Shown here: positions 17,666 through 26,383 of the stretch, in pieces
Layout: every line of letters starts with the position of its first letter
How positions within the stretch are numbered: position 1 is the stretch's first letter
Assembly: GCF_042681825.1 (NCBI RefSeq)
Contig: NZ_JBHUGH010000001.1
Span: forward strand, 62,001-126,000
From: Halodurantibacterium flavum
GTDB taxonomy: Bacteria; Pseudomonadota; Alphaproteobacteria; Rhodobacterales; Rhodobacteraceae
Direction: 5' to 3'
DNA: 64,000 bases
The notes under the pieces: model-generated
The model's input: only the letters and a program-made list of their open reading frames with translations
What the model was told of the DNA's origin: nothing
The model's database searches: none
Position numbers and translations under genes: made by a program

Positions 17666-18757
17666 TTACACTTGTGGCAGCGGCATCCCGGCCGATCGCG
17701 GCCAGCCGAGCGTGACGCTGCTGCCGGGTTCGGCTCCGGAATTGAATCGCGAGGCCGGGATTTCGACTTCAAGTGTTCCGAAGGGCGCAGCCTCCACCGA
17801 TAGATGGAAGGCTGAGCCGTAATAGGCGCATTCCCGGACAGTCCCCGCAAGGCTGTTGTCCGCTGTTTCGCCTGGTTCCAGCACGGTCATGCTTTCAGGG
17901 CGCACGCCGATCACCGCCGGACTGGACAATGCAAGCGGGGCATCCGAAACCTGCCGGATCCTCTGCCCGGCATTTTCAAGCACAAAGCCGCCGGGTTCAT
18001 GTGCGGCGACTGTGCCATGCAGGAAATTGCTCTTGCCGAGGAAACCCGCAACGAAGCTCGAGGCAGGCTTCCGGTAAAGCTCGGCGGGCGCACCCGCCTG
18101 AACCACCTTGCCGTCGCGCATCACGACGATGCGGTCCGACATCGACAGCGCCTCGTCCTGATCATGCGTGACGTAGATGAAGGTCAGCCCCACCTTGCGA
18201 TGGAGCCGCTTGAGCTCTTCCTGCATCTCGGAACGCAACTTCTTGTCGAGTGCCGAAAGAGGCTCGTCCAGGAGAAGAAGATGTGGCGTGAAAACCATCG
18301 CGCGCGCCAGGGCGACCCGTTGCTGTTGCCCGCCGGACAATTGCCGCGGAAGCCGGTCCGCGCGGTCGGTAAGTTGCACCAATTCAAGTGCGGCGTTGAC
18401 GCGTTCCGCAATCTCTGCCTTGGGGCGCCGCCGGATCTGCAGGGGAAACGCGACGTTCTGGAACACGGACAGATGCGGGAACAGCGCGTATCCCTGGAAA
18501 ACCATGCCGAAATTGCGCTTTTCGGGCGGCAGTGACGTGATATCGCGATCTCTTAGCCGGATCACCCCGGAGTCGGTGGTGAGAAAGCCCGCGATCATCA
18601 TCAGCAGAGTTGTCTTTCCCGAGCCCGAAGGGCCGAGGAGGGTCAGGAACTCGCCTTGCCGGATGTTCAGCGACACATCGCTGATCGCCTGGAACCTGCC
18701 AAAGGATTTATTAACACGGTCTAGCACGAGATCCTGCGCGACCGGAGATGATTTCAT
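17666..18757 (-). CDS. ABC transporter ATP-binding protein, PotA type
   Basis: A 363-residue ATPase: Walker A GPSGSGKTT at 42-50, signature LSGGQ at 140-144, Walker B LLLDEP at 161-166, and a C-terminal TOBE domain after about residue 280. It is the first gene of the minus-strand operon; the ATG at 18757 follows a GAGATGAGG site. Together with the binding protein and two permeases it forms a complete importer. The operon promoter and palindrome lie about 150 bases upstream. Confidence 0.92.
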   Translation of the reverse strand: MKSSPVAQDLVLDRVNKSFGRFQAISDVSLNIRQGEFLTLLGPSGSGKTTLLMMIAGFLTTDSGVIRLRDRDITSLPPEKRNFGMVFQGYALFPHLSVFQNVAFPLQIRRRPKAEIAERVNAALELVQLTDRADRLPRQLSGGQQQRVALARAMVFTPHLLLLDEPLSALDKKLRSEMQEELKRLHRKVGLTFIYVTHDQDEALSMSDRIVVMRDGKVVQAGAPAELYRKPASSFVAGFLGKSNFLHGTVAAHEPGGFVLENAGQRIRQVSDAPLALSSPAVIGVRPESMTVLEPGETADNSLAGTVRECAYYGSAFHLSVEAAPFGTLEVEIPASRFNSGAEPGSSVTLGWPRSAGMPLPQV

Positions 18758-19225
18758 ACCTCATCTCCAGTCAAGAGGTCGGACCTGACGGCTATCTGTG
18801 AAGGCATAGGGTTCTCCAATATATCGGAAAGCGCAGCGCGACTTCGGAGAGGCCGCCAGACGGAAAGCCCCGCTTTCGACAGTTACTTCCGAAAGGGTAT
18901 TTTGCTGGTATGCCACCTGTCAACCAGATCGACATGCGGAGCCTCGTTGTTTTTTGACCGGGGATGAGCAGTGTGCACTTTGGGCGCAACGCGCAAAAAG
19001 TCATCAGTTCAGGTTCAAGGCAGGACGAGAGCGCAGAGAGACCGGCTTCCGCGCGCGTCTCCCGAGCTGGACCGGAACCCGGCCCTGGGTCATGACTTCG
19101 CGGTTATCGCGGCTGTGGGGTCGCGCCATGGGACCGGCACATGGGTGCGCGGGCTGGCCCGACAGCGCGGCGACCGAAGGCGCGCATATGCGCAGCCGGG
19201 TCGACGCGCCCATTGCGGGCCCTGG
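18758..19225. other. Intergenic region holding the ABC-operon promoter
   Basis: No gene is seen in 468 bases. The part nearest the ABC operon holds the promoter and palindrome at 18894-18923. The part next to xylD (about 18950-19225) has only open frames lacking family motifs. Confidence 0.5.
18894..18923 (-). promoter_or_regulatory. Promoter with GntR-type palindrome for the ABC/amidohydrolase operon
   Basis: On the minus strand a consensus -35 TTGACA (18918-18923) is followed one base later by GTGGCATACCAG (plus-strand CTGGTATGCCAC, 18905-18916), then by a weak -10 TACCCT (18894-18899, spacing 18). The same 12 bases occur in the same orientation relative to transcription before the carbamoylase gene (7645-7656). 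A regulator bound here would sit between -35 and -10, consistent with repression. Confidence 0.6.
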
Positions 19226-21004
19226 TCAATGGTTGTGGCGCGGCGGCTTGTTTGCGATCTGGCGGAATTCGTCCGCGCCCCGGATGGTGGCGCCATCGTC
19301 GAGCTGGGTCACCGTCTCGCGATAGATGCGCTGCCAAGGCGTCGCCGAGGGCGGGACGGGCGGCAGACCGCCGCCCATCCGCTGGGCGATTTCAGCTTCG
19401 GACACCAGCATGTCGCAGCGGCCGTGCTTCAGGTCGATGCGGATGCGGTCGCCTGTCCGCAGGAAGGCGAGCCCTCCACCCGCCGCACTCTCGGGCGAGG
19501 CATTCAGGATCGAAGGGCTGTCGGCCGTGCCCGATTGCCGCCCGTCGCCTATGGTGGGCAGGCTGCGGATACCCTGCTTCAGAAGGCGGTCGGGCGGCTG
19601 CATGTTGACCACCTCGGCCGATCCGGGCCAGCCGAGTGGCCCCGCGCCGCGGATCACCAGGATCGAGTTCTCGTCGATGGGCAGGTCCGGGTCGTTGATC
19701 CGGTCATGATAATCGTCTGATCCGTCAAAGACGAAGGCTGTGCCCTCAAAGACACCTTCATGCCCCGGACGGGCCAGGTAGCGGGTGCGAAACTCATCGG
19801 AGATGACGCTGGTCTTCATGATGGCAAAGTCAAAGAGGTTGCCCTTGAGCACCATGAATCCCGCCCGGTCCATCAGCGGCGCCTCGAAGGGATGGATTAC
19901 CTCGCGGTCGGTCGCCTCTCTGCCCTGAAGGTTCTCGGCCATCGTGCGGCCGGTGATGGTAGCGCAGCCGCCGTCGAGCTTCCCCGCCTTCAGCAGTTCC
20001 CACATGATTGCGGGCACGCCGCCGGCGCGATGGAAGCGCTCGCCCAGATAGGCGCCGGCCGGCTGGATATTGGCCAGCAGCGGGATGTCATAGCCATGCG
20101 TCTGCCAGTCCGACGGTTCCAGCGCCACGCCCGCATGCTTGGCCATCGCCATCAGGTGCGGCTGCGCGTTGGTGGACCCGCCGATGGCCGAGTTCACCCG
20201 GATCGCGTTGAGGAAGGCTGCCCGCGTCAGGATCTTCGAGGGGCGCAGGTCCTCGCGCACGATCTCGACGGCACGCAGGCCCGTGCGATAGGCGATCTGC
20301 CCCCGTTCGCGATAGGCGGCCGGGATGGCCGCGCAGCCGGTCAGGGACATGCCAAGCGCCTCGGCGATCGCGTTCATGGTCGAAGCTGTGCCCATCGTGT
20401 TGCAATGCCCGATCGAGGGCGCGCTATCGAGGGCGGTCTGCAGGAACTCGTCCCGCGTGATCTCTCCGGCTGCGTATTTCCGGCGCGACTGCCAGATGAC
20501 GGTGCCTGACCCCGCCAGCTTGCCCTCGTGCCAGCCGTCCAGCATGGGTCCGCCCGAGAGGACGATGGCGGGGATGTCCACCGTCGCCGCCGCCATGATC
20601 GCCGACGGTGTGGTCTTGTCGCAACCTGTGGTCAGCACGACCCCGTCGAAAGGATAGCCATAGAGCAGTTCGACCAACCCCAGATAGGCAAGGTTGCGGT
20701 CCAGCGCCGCCGTGGGCCGCTTGCAGTTCTCGAACAGGGGATGGCTGGGAAATTCGATGGCGATCCCGCCGGCGTCGCGGATGCCGTCCCGGACACGGCG
20801 CGCCAGGTCCAGGTGGTGGCGATTGCAGGGGTTCAGGTCGCTGCCGGATTGCGCGATGCCGATGATCGGCCGGCCCGAGCGCAGCTCCTCGGGGGTGGTG
20901 CCGTAGTTCATGAACCGTTCAAGATAGAGCGCGGTCATGTCCGCATGATCGGGATTGTCGAACCAGTCCTGCGAGCGCAGGCGGTGGGGGATTTCATCGG
21001 TCAT
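19226..21004 (-). CDS. xylD: D-xylonate dehydratase (IlvD/Edd family)
   Basis: Dehydrates D-xylonate to 2-keto-3-deoxy-D-xylonate in the oxidative xylose pathway. The 592-residue product agrees with the Caulobacter enzyme in length and along most of its sequence as I recall it, including the C-terminal PRHNH. The three [2Fe-2S] cysteines fall at residues 60, 128 and 201, in NPCNR, TGCDKTTP and GHCNTMGT. The start at 21004 (MTDEIP) gives the family N-terminus; the frame is open further upstream. It is transcribed away from a GntR gene, with an operator-like motif between them. L-arabonate as substrate cannot be excluded. Confidence 0.9.
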   Translation of the reverse strand: MTDEIPHRLRSQDWFDNPDHADMTALYLERFMNYGTTPEELRSGRPIIGIAQSGSDLNPCNRHHLDLARRVRDGIRDAGGIAIEFPSHPLFENCKRPTAALDRNLAYLGLVELLYGYPFDGVVLTTGCDKTTPSAIMAAATVDIPAIVLSGGPMLDGWHEGKLAGSGTVIWQSRRKYAAGEITRDEFLQTALDSAPSIGHCNTMGTASTMNAIAEALGMSLTGCAAIPAAYRERGQIAYRTGLRAVEIVREDLRPSKILTRAAFLNAIRVNSAIGGSTNAQPHLMAMAKHAGVALEPSDWQTHGYDIPLLANIQPAGAYLGERFHRAGGVPAIMWELLKAGKLDGGCATITGRTMAENLQGREATDREVIHPFEAPLMDRAGFMVLKGNLFDFAIMKTSVISDEFRTRYLARPGHEGVFEGTAFVFDGSDDYHDRINDPDLPIDENSILVIRGAGPLGWPGSAEVVNMQPPDRLLKQGIRSLPTIGDGRQSGTADSPSILNASPESAAGGGLAFLRTGDRIRIDLKHGRCDMLVSEAEIAQRMGGGLPPVPPSATPWQRIYRETVTQLDDGATIRGADEFRQIANKPPRHNH

Positions 21005-21035
21005 GGCGATCCTCGGCTGGCGGGTCTTTGTAGGA

Positions 21036-21046
21036 TTGTCTGATAA
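21036..21046. promoter_or_regulatory. Operator-like inverted repeat between xylD and its GntR regulator
   Basis: TTGTC-T-GATAA has half-sites TTGTC and TTATC around one base, 32 bases upstream of xylD. The reverse complement TTATCAGACAA shares TCAGACAA with a site before xylX (31610-31620). Spacing and shape fit FCD-type GntR operators. By eye only. Confidence 0.45.
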
Positions 21047-21084
21047 ATCTTGAACATCAAGTCCGCCCGGTGAATGATGGCCGC

Positions 21085-21795
21085 ATGAGCGCATTCACTC
21101 CTGTCACACGACCCCAGCATCTGCCCGCGCGGATTGCCGCCACGCTCACCGCGCAAATCGAGAGCGGCGTGCTGAAGCCGGGCGATCGTCTGCCGACCGA
21201 GCAGGCGCTGACCCGTAGCTTCGCCGTCAGCCGGACGGTCATACGCGAAGCCATCGCGCAGCTTCGCAACGAGGGATTGATCGAGACCCGGCAGGGCGCA
21301 GGGGCCTTCGTCATCCAGCGCGCTGCGCGCCACATCCGGCTCGACGACGCGCGGGCCATGGCGCCGCATGCCTTCCGCGACCTTTTCCAACTGCGCCTGC
21401 CGCTGGAGATCGAGGCGGCGGCGCTGGCCGCCTTGCATCGCGGACCGCAGCATCTGGCGCAGCTGGACGACGCGATGGCACGGATGACCGGCGGTGCGTC
21501 GGGCGAAGAGGTGATCGAGGCGGATCTGCACTTTCACCGCACCATCGCGGCGGCCACGGGAAACGCGTACTTCGTCCAGTTCCTCGGTGCGATTTCGGAC
21601 CGCATCCTGCACACAATCATCGATTCCCGCGTCAGGCAGAGCCCGGCGGAGATTGCACCGCATGTGCACCGCGAACATCGGGCAATTCACGATGCGATCC
21701 TGTCCGGGCACGCGGCTGCCGCGCGGGCGGCGATGCGGGCCCATATGCTGCATTCGGCCGAGCGTGTCGGGCTGAGCCTGCACCTTTCCGATTGA
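21085..21795 (+). CDS. GntR-family regulator (FCD type), probable xylose-pathway regulator
   Basis: A 236-residue regulator with a winged helix at residues about 15-75 (GDRLPTEQALTRSFAVSRTVIREAI region) and a helical FCD domain whose metal-binding His/Asp residues are visible in ADLHFHRTIA and HVHREHRAIHDAI. It is divergent from xylD with an 80-base gap that holds an inverted repeat. A GTG at 21070 is an alternative start; neither has a strong ribosome-binding site. In known FCD regulators of sugar acids the effector is the acid or its keto derivative; that is inference here. Confidence 0.86.
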   Translation: MSAFTPVTRPQHLPARIAATLTAQIESGVLKPGDRLPTEQALTRSFAVSRTVIREAIAQLRNEGLIETRQGAGAFVIQRAARHIRLDDARAMAPHAFRDLFQLRLPLEIEAAALAALHRGPQHLAQLDDAMARMTGGASGEEVIEADLHFHRTIAAATGNAYFVQFLGAISDRILHTIIDSRVRQSPAEIAPHVHREHRAIHDAILSGHAAAARAAMRAHMLHSAERVGLSLHLSD

Positions 21796-21974
21796 GGCCC
21801 GGGCAGCGGGCCGTTGCTGCGGCGCCGGCCGCAGGCGCGTTTCCCGGACCCCGTGGCGATTGTGTGGGGCGATCTGTCCTGCGGCATCACGGCGGCATGG
21901 GCAAGGATCTACCGGCTGGGTCCGCAGCGCCGCGACGGCAGACGGATCATGCGCCAGTCGCGCTGACAAACCTT

Positions 21975-22619
21975 TCAGCGCGCTGCCCAGGCAAGGCCCC
22001 GCCGCAGGATGGTCTGCATCTGCGGATGATCCAGTTCGGCCGCGTTGTGACCAAGCGCGGAATAGAAGACGCGCGCGGCGCCGTAGCGCTTCTTCCAGAC
22101 AACGGGCATCACCACGCCCTTTGTCCAGGGGTCATGCGCGCCGTCAAAGGTGGTCGTCGCCAGCACCTCGATCGCCGGATCGACATGCAGATAATACTGC
22201 TCGGAATGATAGTCGAAGTCCTCGATCCCCTGCATGATCGGGTCGTCGCCGCGCGTGATGTTCACGCGGTAGTCGATGAAGTTGCCGGGGTGGGCGACCC
22301 ACTGTCCGCCGGTCATGTACTGGTAATGGGGCTCGGCCCGGAAGGTGTCGCCCATGCCGCCGTGAAAGCCGCCGAGGCCGGTGCCGGCGGCGACGGCGGC
22401 GATCAGCGCCTTCAGCCCTTCGGGCGCGACCTGCACCTGGGTCATCATCGGCACGATCAGGTCGAACCGGGTCAGGTCGGTGGCGGTGAGTATTTCGCTG
22501 CCCGAATGCGTATCGACGTCAAAGCCGTCCTCGCGCAGCATTGCGGCCAGGCGTTGCGTGCAGGCCTCGGGCTCGTGGCCGTCCCAGCCACCCCAGAAGA
22601 TCAGTGCGGATCTGGTCAT
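21975..22619 (-). CDS. ThuA-family protein
   Basis: A 214-residue protein of the ThuA/trehalose-utilization family, a flavodoxin- and class-I-amidotransferase-like fold. Recognisable pieces are LIFWGGWDGHEPE near the start, GFHGGMGDTF, and YHSEQYYLHVDP. Homologues are common beside Gfo/Idh oxidoreductases and sugar importers, where they may act on keto-sugars; the biochemical reaction is not settled. The start overlaps the stop of the oxidoreductase gene (ATGA). It is the last gene of the sugar importer operon. Confidence 0.85.
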   Translation of the reverse strand: MTRSALIFWGGWDGHEPEACTQRLAAMLREDGFDVDTHSGSEILTATDLTRFDLIVPMMTQVQVAPEGLKALIAAVAAGTGLGGFHGGMGDTFRAEPHYQYMTGGQWVAHPGNFIDYRVNITRGDDPIMQGIEDFDYHSEQYYLHVDPAIEVLATTTFDGAHDPWTKGVVMPVVWKKRYGAARVFYSALGHNAAELDHPQMQTILRRGLAWAAR

Positions 22620-23725
22620 GCGGTCTCCGATGGGGTCAGATGGGGCAGGGCGCCTGCGCGCATCGGCTCGGGCCGTGCGCAGGTCGAGGTGAGGGTGACG
22701 GTGCGTGCGCTCTCGGCCGCCTGCAAGAGCGAGGCGATGACGTCCAGCACATGCAGCGCCAGATCGCCGCTGGCGCGATGGGGACGACCGGTCAGGATCG
22801 CGTCGGCCATGTCGGCCAGCCCAAGCGCGCGGTGGTTGTCGCCGCCGAACTCGTGGCTCGACGCCGCCGCCTGCCAGCCATCGGGACCGGACAGCATCAC
22901 CTGCCCGTCAAAGCGGTTGGGGTCGGGGATCTTCATCGAGCCGTCCGTGCCGTAAAGTTCCAGCGGTGTATGGCCATGGGCGCGCACGTCGAAGCTGGTG
23001 GCGATCTGGATCAGGGCGCCGTTCCCGAACTCCATCACGCCCGCCACATGGGTCTGGGCATCGACCGGAATGCTCTCGCCGGCGCGCGGCCCCGAGGCGA
23101 TGGTGCGGCTGGCGCGCAACCGCGAGGCCATGCCGCTGACCGCGCGCACCGGACCGAGCAGGTTCACCATCGCGGTGATGTAATAGGGCCCCATGTCGAA
23201 AAGCGGCCCGGCGCCCGGTCCGGCATAGTAGAAGTCGGGGTTCGGGTGCCAGCGCTCGTGCCCCGCAACCATCATCATCGCGGTGCCCGCCACCGGCTGC
23301 CCGATCCGCCCCGCGTCGAGCAGCGCGCGCGAGGTCTGGTGCGAGGCGCCAAGGAAGGTGTCGGGCGCGCAGCCGATGCGAAGGCCGCGATTGGCGGCCG
23401 CCTCGGCCAGCCGCTTGCCGTCGTCGAGGCTGACCGCCAGCGGCTTTTCGGAATAGACGTGCTTGCCCGCCTCCAGCGCGGCAAGGCCCACGGCAAGATG
23501 TGCGGCGGGCACGGTCAGGTTCAGGACGATGTCGATATCGTCCCGCGCCAGCAGCGCCTCGGGGGTCAGTGCCTCTGTTCCATGTAGGTCTGCCTTGGCG
23601 CGGGCGGCGGCCTCGTTGAGGTCTGCGACCGCGCGCAGCTTCAGCTGCGGAAACAGGCGCGCGTTCTTCAGGTAGATCTCGCTGATGACGCCGCAGCCGA
23701 TGATGCCTAGCCCGAGCGCGTTCAT
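22616..23725 (-). CDS. Gfo/Idh/MocA-family NAD(P)-dependent oxidoreductase
   Basis: A 369-residue dehydrogenase with an N-terminal Rossmann fold (GLGIIGCGVISEIYLKN, residues 4-20), the catalytic EKP motif in VYSEKPLAVSL near residue 97, and a C-terminal alpha/beta domain. Members oxidise sugars or inositols. In a xylose operon without an obvious xylose dehydrogenase, it is a candidate for the first oxidation step, but other sugar substrates are possible. The start overlaps the ATPase gene stop by four bases (ATGA); the longer open frame upstream lies inside the ATPase gene. Confidence 0.88.
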   Translation of the reverse strand: MNALGLGIIGCGVISEIYLKNARLFPQLKLRAVADLNEAAARAKADLHGTEALTPEALLARDDIDIVLNLTVPAAHLAVGLAALEAGKHVYSEKPLAVSLDDGKRLAEAAANRGLRIGCAPDTFLGASHQTSRALLDAGRIGQPVAGTAMMMVAGHERWHPNPDFYYAGPGAGPLFDMGPYYITAMVNLLGPVRAVSGMASRLRASRTIASGPRAGESIPVDAQTHVAGVMEFGNGALIQIATSFDVRAHGHTPLELYGTDGSMKIPDPNRFDGQVMLSGPDGWQAAASSHEFGGDNHRALGLADMADAILTGRPHRASGDLALHVLDVIASLLQAAESARTVTLTSTCARPEPMRAGALPHLTPSETA

Positions 23726-24726
23726 GCCGGGTCGCCCATGCGCTGGCCGCTGGCGTCGAAAAGGTGCATGTGTCCCGGCACGGGGGCGATGCGCATGACC
23801 TCTCCGGCACGGAGGCGGTTGTTGCCGGGCAGGCGGATGGTCATCGCCCCGACGCCCTCGACATCCGCATAGACGATCGTGTCGGCGCCGAGCGTTTCGA
23901 CAACCAGGGCGCGCGCGGGCCACCCGTCGGCTGCGATCACCAGATGCTCCGGCCGGATGCCCGCGGTCTCGGCCTCGGGATGGCCGACGGCGGCGCCGGG
24001 AACGAGGTTCATCTTGGGCGAGCCGATGAAGCCCGCGACAAAGACTGTTTGCGGGTGGTCATACAGCTCCATGGGAGCGCCCACCTGCTCGATCCGTCCA
24101 GCATTCATCACGACGATCTGGTCGGCCAGCGTCATCGCCTCGACCTGGTCATGGGTCACATAGATCATCGTCGCGTCCAGCGACTGGTGCAGCTGCGCCA
24201 GCTCGACCCGCATCTGGGTGCGCAGCGCCGCGTCGAGGTTCGACAGCGGTTCGTCGAACAGGAACACCTTGGGCTGGCGCACGATGGACCGGCCGATGGC
24301 GACCCGCTGGCGCTGGCCGCCGGATAGTTGCGCAGGCTTGCGGTCGAGGTAAGGCTCAAGTGCGAGGATGCGCGCGGCCTCGGCCACCCGCGCCTGACGT
24401 TCCGCCGCAGGCATCTTTGCGAGGCGCAGGCCAAAGTCGATGTTCTGTGCGACCGTCATGTGCGGGTAGAGGGCATAGGACTGGAAAACCATCGAGATGC
24501 CGCGCTTGGAGGGCTCGTCCAGCGTCACGTCCTGCCCGCCGATCACCACGGCGCCCGAAGTCGGTACTTCCAGCCCCGAGATGATGCGCAGCAGTGTGGA
24601 TTTGCCGCAGCCCGAGGGGCCAACCAGCACGGTGAAGGATCCGTCTGGCACGATCAGGTCCAGATCGGGCAGGACCGTCAGCGCGCCGAACGATTTGGTA
24701 ATACGCTCCAGCCGGACCTCAGACAT
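23722..24726 (-). CDS. Sugar ABC transporter ATP-binding protein, UgpC/MalK type
   Basis: A 334-residue ATPase with Walker A GPSGCGKST at 36-44, signature LSGGQRQRVAIGRS, Walker B FLFDEPLSNLD and a C-terminal TOBE domain. It energises the CUT1 importer encoded upstream. The start overlaps the beta-xylosidase gene by 8 bases and the stop overlaps the oxidoreductase gene by 4, so the operon is translationally coupled. Confidence 0.92.
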   Translation of the reverse strand: MSEVRLERITKSFGALTVLPDLDLIVPDGSFTVLVGPSGCGKSTLLRIISGLEVPTSGAVVIGGQDVTLDEPSKRGISMVFQSYALYPHMTVAQNIDFGLRLAKMPAAERQARVAEAARILALEPYLDRKPAQLSGGQRQRVAIGRSIVRQPKVFLFDEPLSNLDAALRTQMRVELAQLHQSLDATMIYVTHDQVEAMTLADQIVVMNAGRIEQVGAPMELYDHPQTVFVAGFIGSPKMNLVPGAAVGHPEAETAGIRPEHLVIAADGWPARALVVETLGADTIVYADVEGVGAMTIRLPGNNRLRAGEVMRIAPVPGHMHLFDASGQRMGDPA

Positions 24727-26383
24727 GGCTGACCTGCGGGCTGCCGTTCAATGGCTGATAGGTGAAGTCCAGAAAATCGGCATGCCGCCCGCGACCGGAG
24801 GTGTCATGCGCGCAGATGCCGATGAAGGCGCCGGTGAAATTGTTACCCGGTCCGTTGCCTGCCTCGTCCGAGATCGCGGACTGATCCAGTGTGATCCCGA
24901 GATCTGTCCAGTCACCATTCGTCTTGTAGCGGAAACGCAGGATCGCGCCCTCCACGTCGCAGCCAAGCTGCACAGGACCATCCGGCAGCGGGATCGGCGT
25001 GATCGGATAGGTCACGCGCGCATCCGGCCAGTCGGCGGCGCAGCTGTAGACGGTCAGGACGCGCTGGCCGTCCTCGTTCGCGGTTACGGCGAGGTAGTGA
25101 AACTTGAAGCGGCCATACCAGGCGATGAGGCCGGCGAAGTGCTGGTAATCGCCTGGCTCCATCTCCAGCGTCGTTTCCGCGCGGAAGGTCAGGGCGGTCT
25201 GGCGGCGAGCGAGCAGCGCATGTTCGAAGGCGGAGCCGGGGGATTCGCGGCCGTGGATGCGCAGGGCGCCGGGGCGTTCGGTCAGGCTGAACAGGCGATC
25301 CACATCGGGCGTCCGTAGCCATTGGAAGGCCGGGGGCAGGGCGCCGGGCGCAAAGGTGGTGCGGGGCGCGTCCTCGGGGAAGGGATGGGCGGGCAGGTCA
25401 CAGGGCGCGGTGTCGGCGGGCGCGTTGCCACCATGCGCCAGACGGGGAAACTCGCCTGCCTCCCAGACCAGCTTCTGGATCGCCGTCTCGCGCCCGAGGG
25501 GCGAGCGGCGGACATCGTCGGCATGGATGCCGCCATCACCCACGGGAAGGGCGCGCGTCTCGTCCAAAGGCCGCGAGCAGAGGTGGACCATGTAGAACTG
25601 CCCGTCCTGCGTTTCCACGATATCGGCATGTCCGCAGCGTTGCAGCAGGCCGTCGGTGCCGCGCGCCGTCAGGACGTGCTTGGCCGGGTCCGTTTCATAG
25701 GGGCCGAACAGGTCCTTGGAGCGCGCCATCGTCACGGCGTGGTCATAGCCGGTGCCGCCCTCCGCCGTAAGCAGGTAGTAGAAGCCGTCGCGGCGGTAAA
25801 GGTGCGGCCCTTCGGTCAGCTTCAGGTCGGTGCCGCGATAGATGTTGCGGACGGGGCCTGTCAGCTTGCGGTCTTCGACCGAATATTCCTGCATGACGAT
25901 CCCGCCGAAGCGGTCGCCGCCGGTCTGGTTGTGGTCCCAGATCATGTTCAAGAGCCACTTGCGGCCATCCACGTCGTGGAAGAGCGAGGGATCGAAGCCC
26001 GACGAGTTCAGGTAGACCGGGTCCGACCAGGGGCCGTCGATGCTGGGCGCTGTCACCAGGTAGTTGTGGCTGTCTTTCCACGCCCCATCCCGGCGCTTGA
26101 CGTCCGTGTAGATCAGCCAGAAGAGGCCGTCGGCATGGGTCAGGCACGGCGCCCAGATGCCACCCGAGTCCGGATTGCCGCGCATGTCCAGCTGGGCCGC
26201 GCGGGCCAGCGGGCGCGTTACCAACCGCCAGTTCGCAAGGTCGCGCGAATGGTGGATCTGCACGCCAGGATACCATTCGAAGGTCGAGGTGGCGATGTAG
26301 TAATCCTCCCCCACCCGGACGATCGAGGGGTCGGGGTTGAAGCCCGGCAGGATCGGGTTCTGGATCGTGGTCATTTGCGTCAT
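24719..26383 (-). CDS. Glycoside hydrolase family 43, beta-xylosidase-like
   Basis: A 554-residue enzyme: a five-bladed propeller with the GH43 catalytic residues Asp18 (FNPDPS, base), Asp131 (GFDPSLF, pKa modulator) and Glu191 (LTEGPHLY, acid), followed from about residue 345 by a beta-sandwich domain typical of bacterial beta-xylosidases. No signal peptide is seen, so it should act in the cytoplasm on imported xylo-oligosaccharides, releasing xylose. alpha-L-arabinofuranosidase activity is possible in the family. The start at 26383 overlaps the permease stop (ATGA). Its place inside the importer operon supports the substrate assignment. Confidence 0.9.
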   Translation of the reverse strand: MTQMTTIQNPILPGFNPDPSIVRVGEDYYIATSTFEWYPGVQIHHSRDLANWRLVTRPLARAAQLDMRGNPDSGGIWAPCLTHADGLFWLIYTDVKRRDGAWKDSHNYLVTAPSIDGPWSDPVYLNSSGFDPSLFHDVDGRKWLLNMIWDHNQTGGDRFGGIVMQEYSVEDRKLTGPVRNIYRGTDLKLTEGPHLYRRDGFYYLLTAEGGTGYDHAVTMARSKDLFGPYETDPAKHVLTARGTDGLLQRCGHADIVETQDGQFYMVHLCSRPLDETRALPVGDGGIHADDVRRSPLGRETAIQKLVWEAGEFPRLAHGGNAPADTAPCDLPAHPFPEDAPRTTFAPGALPPAFQWLRTPDVDRLFSLTERPGALRIHGRESPGSAFEHALLARRQTALTFRAETTLEMEPGDYQHFAGLIAWYGRFKFHYLAVTANEDGQRVLTVYSCAADWPDARVTYPITPIPLPDGPVQLGCDVEGAILRFRYKTNGDWTDLGITLDQSAISDEAGNGPGNNFTGAFIGICAHDTSGRGRHADFLDFTYQPLNGSPQVSHV

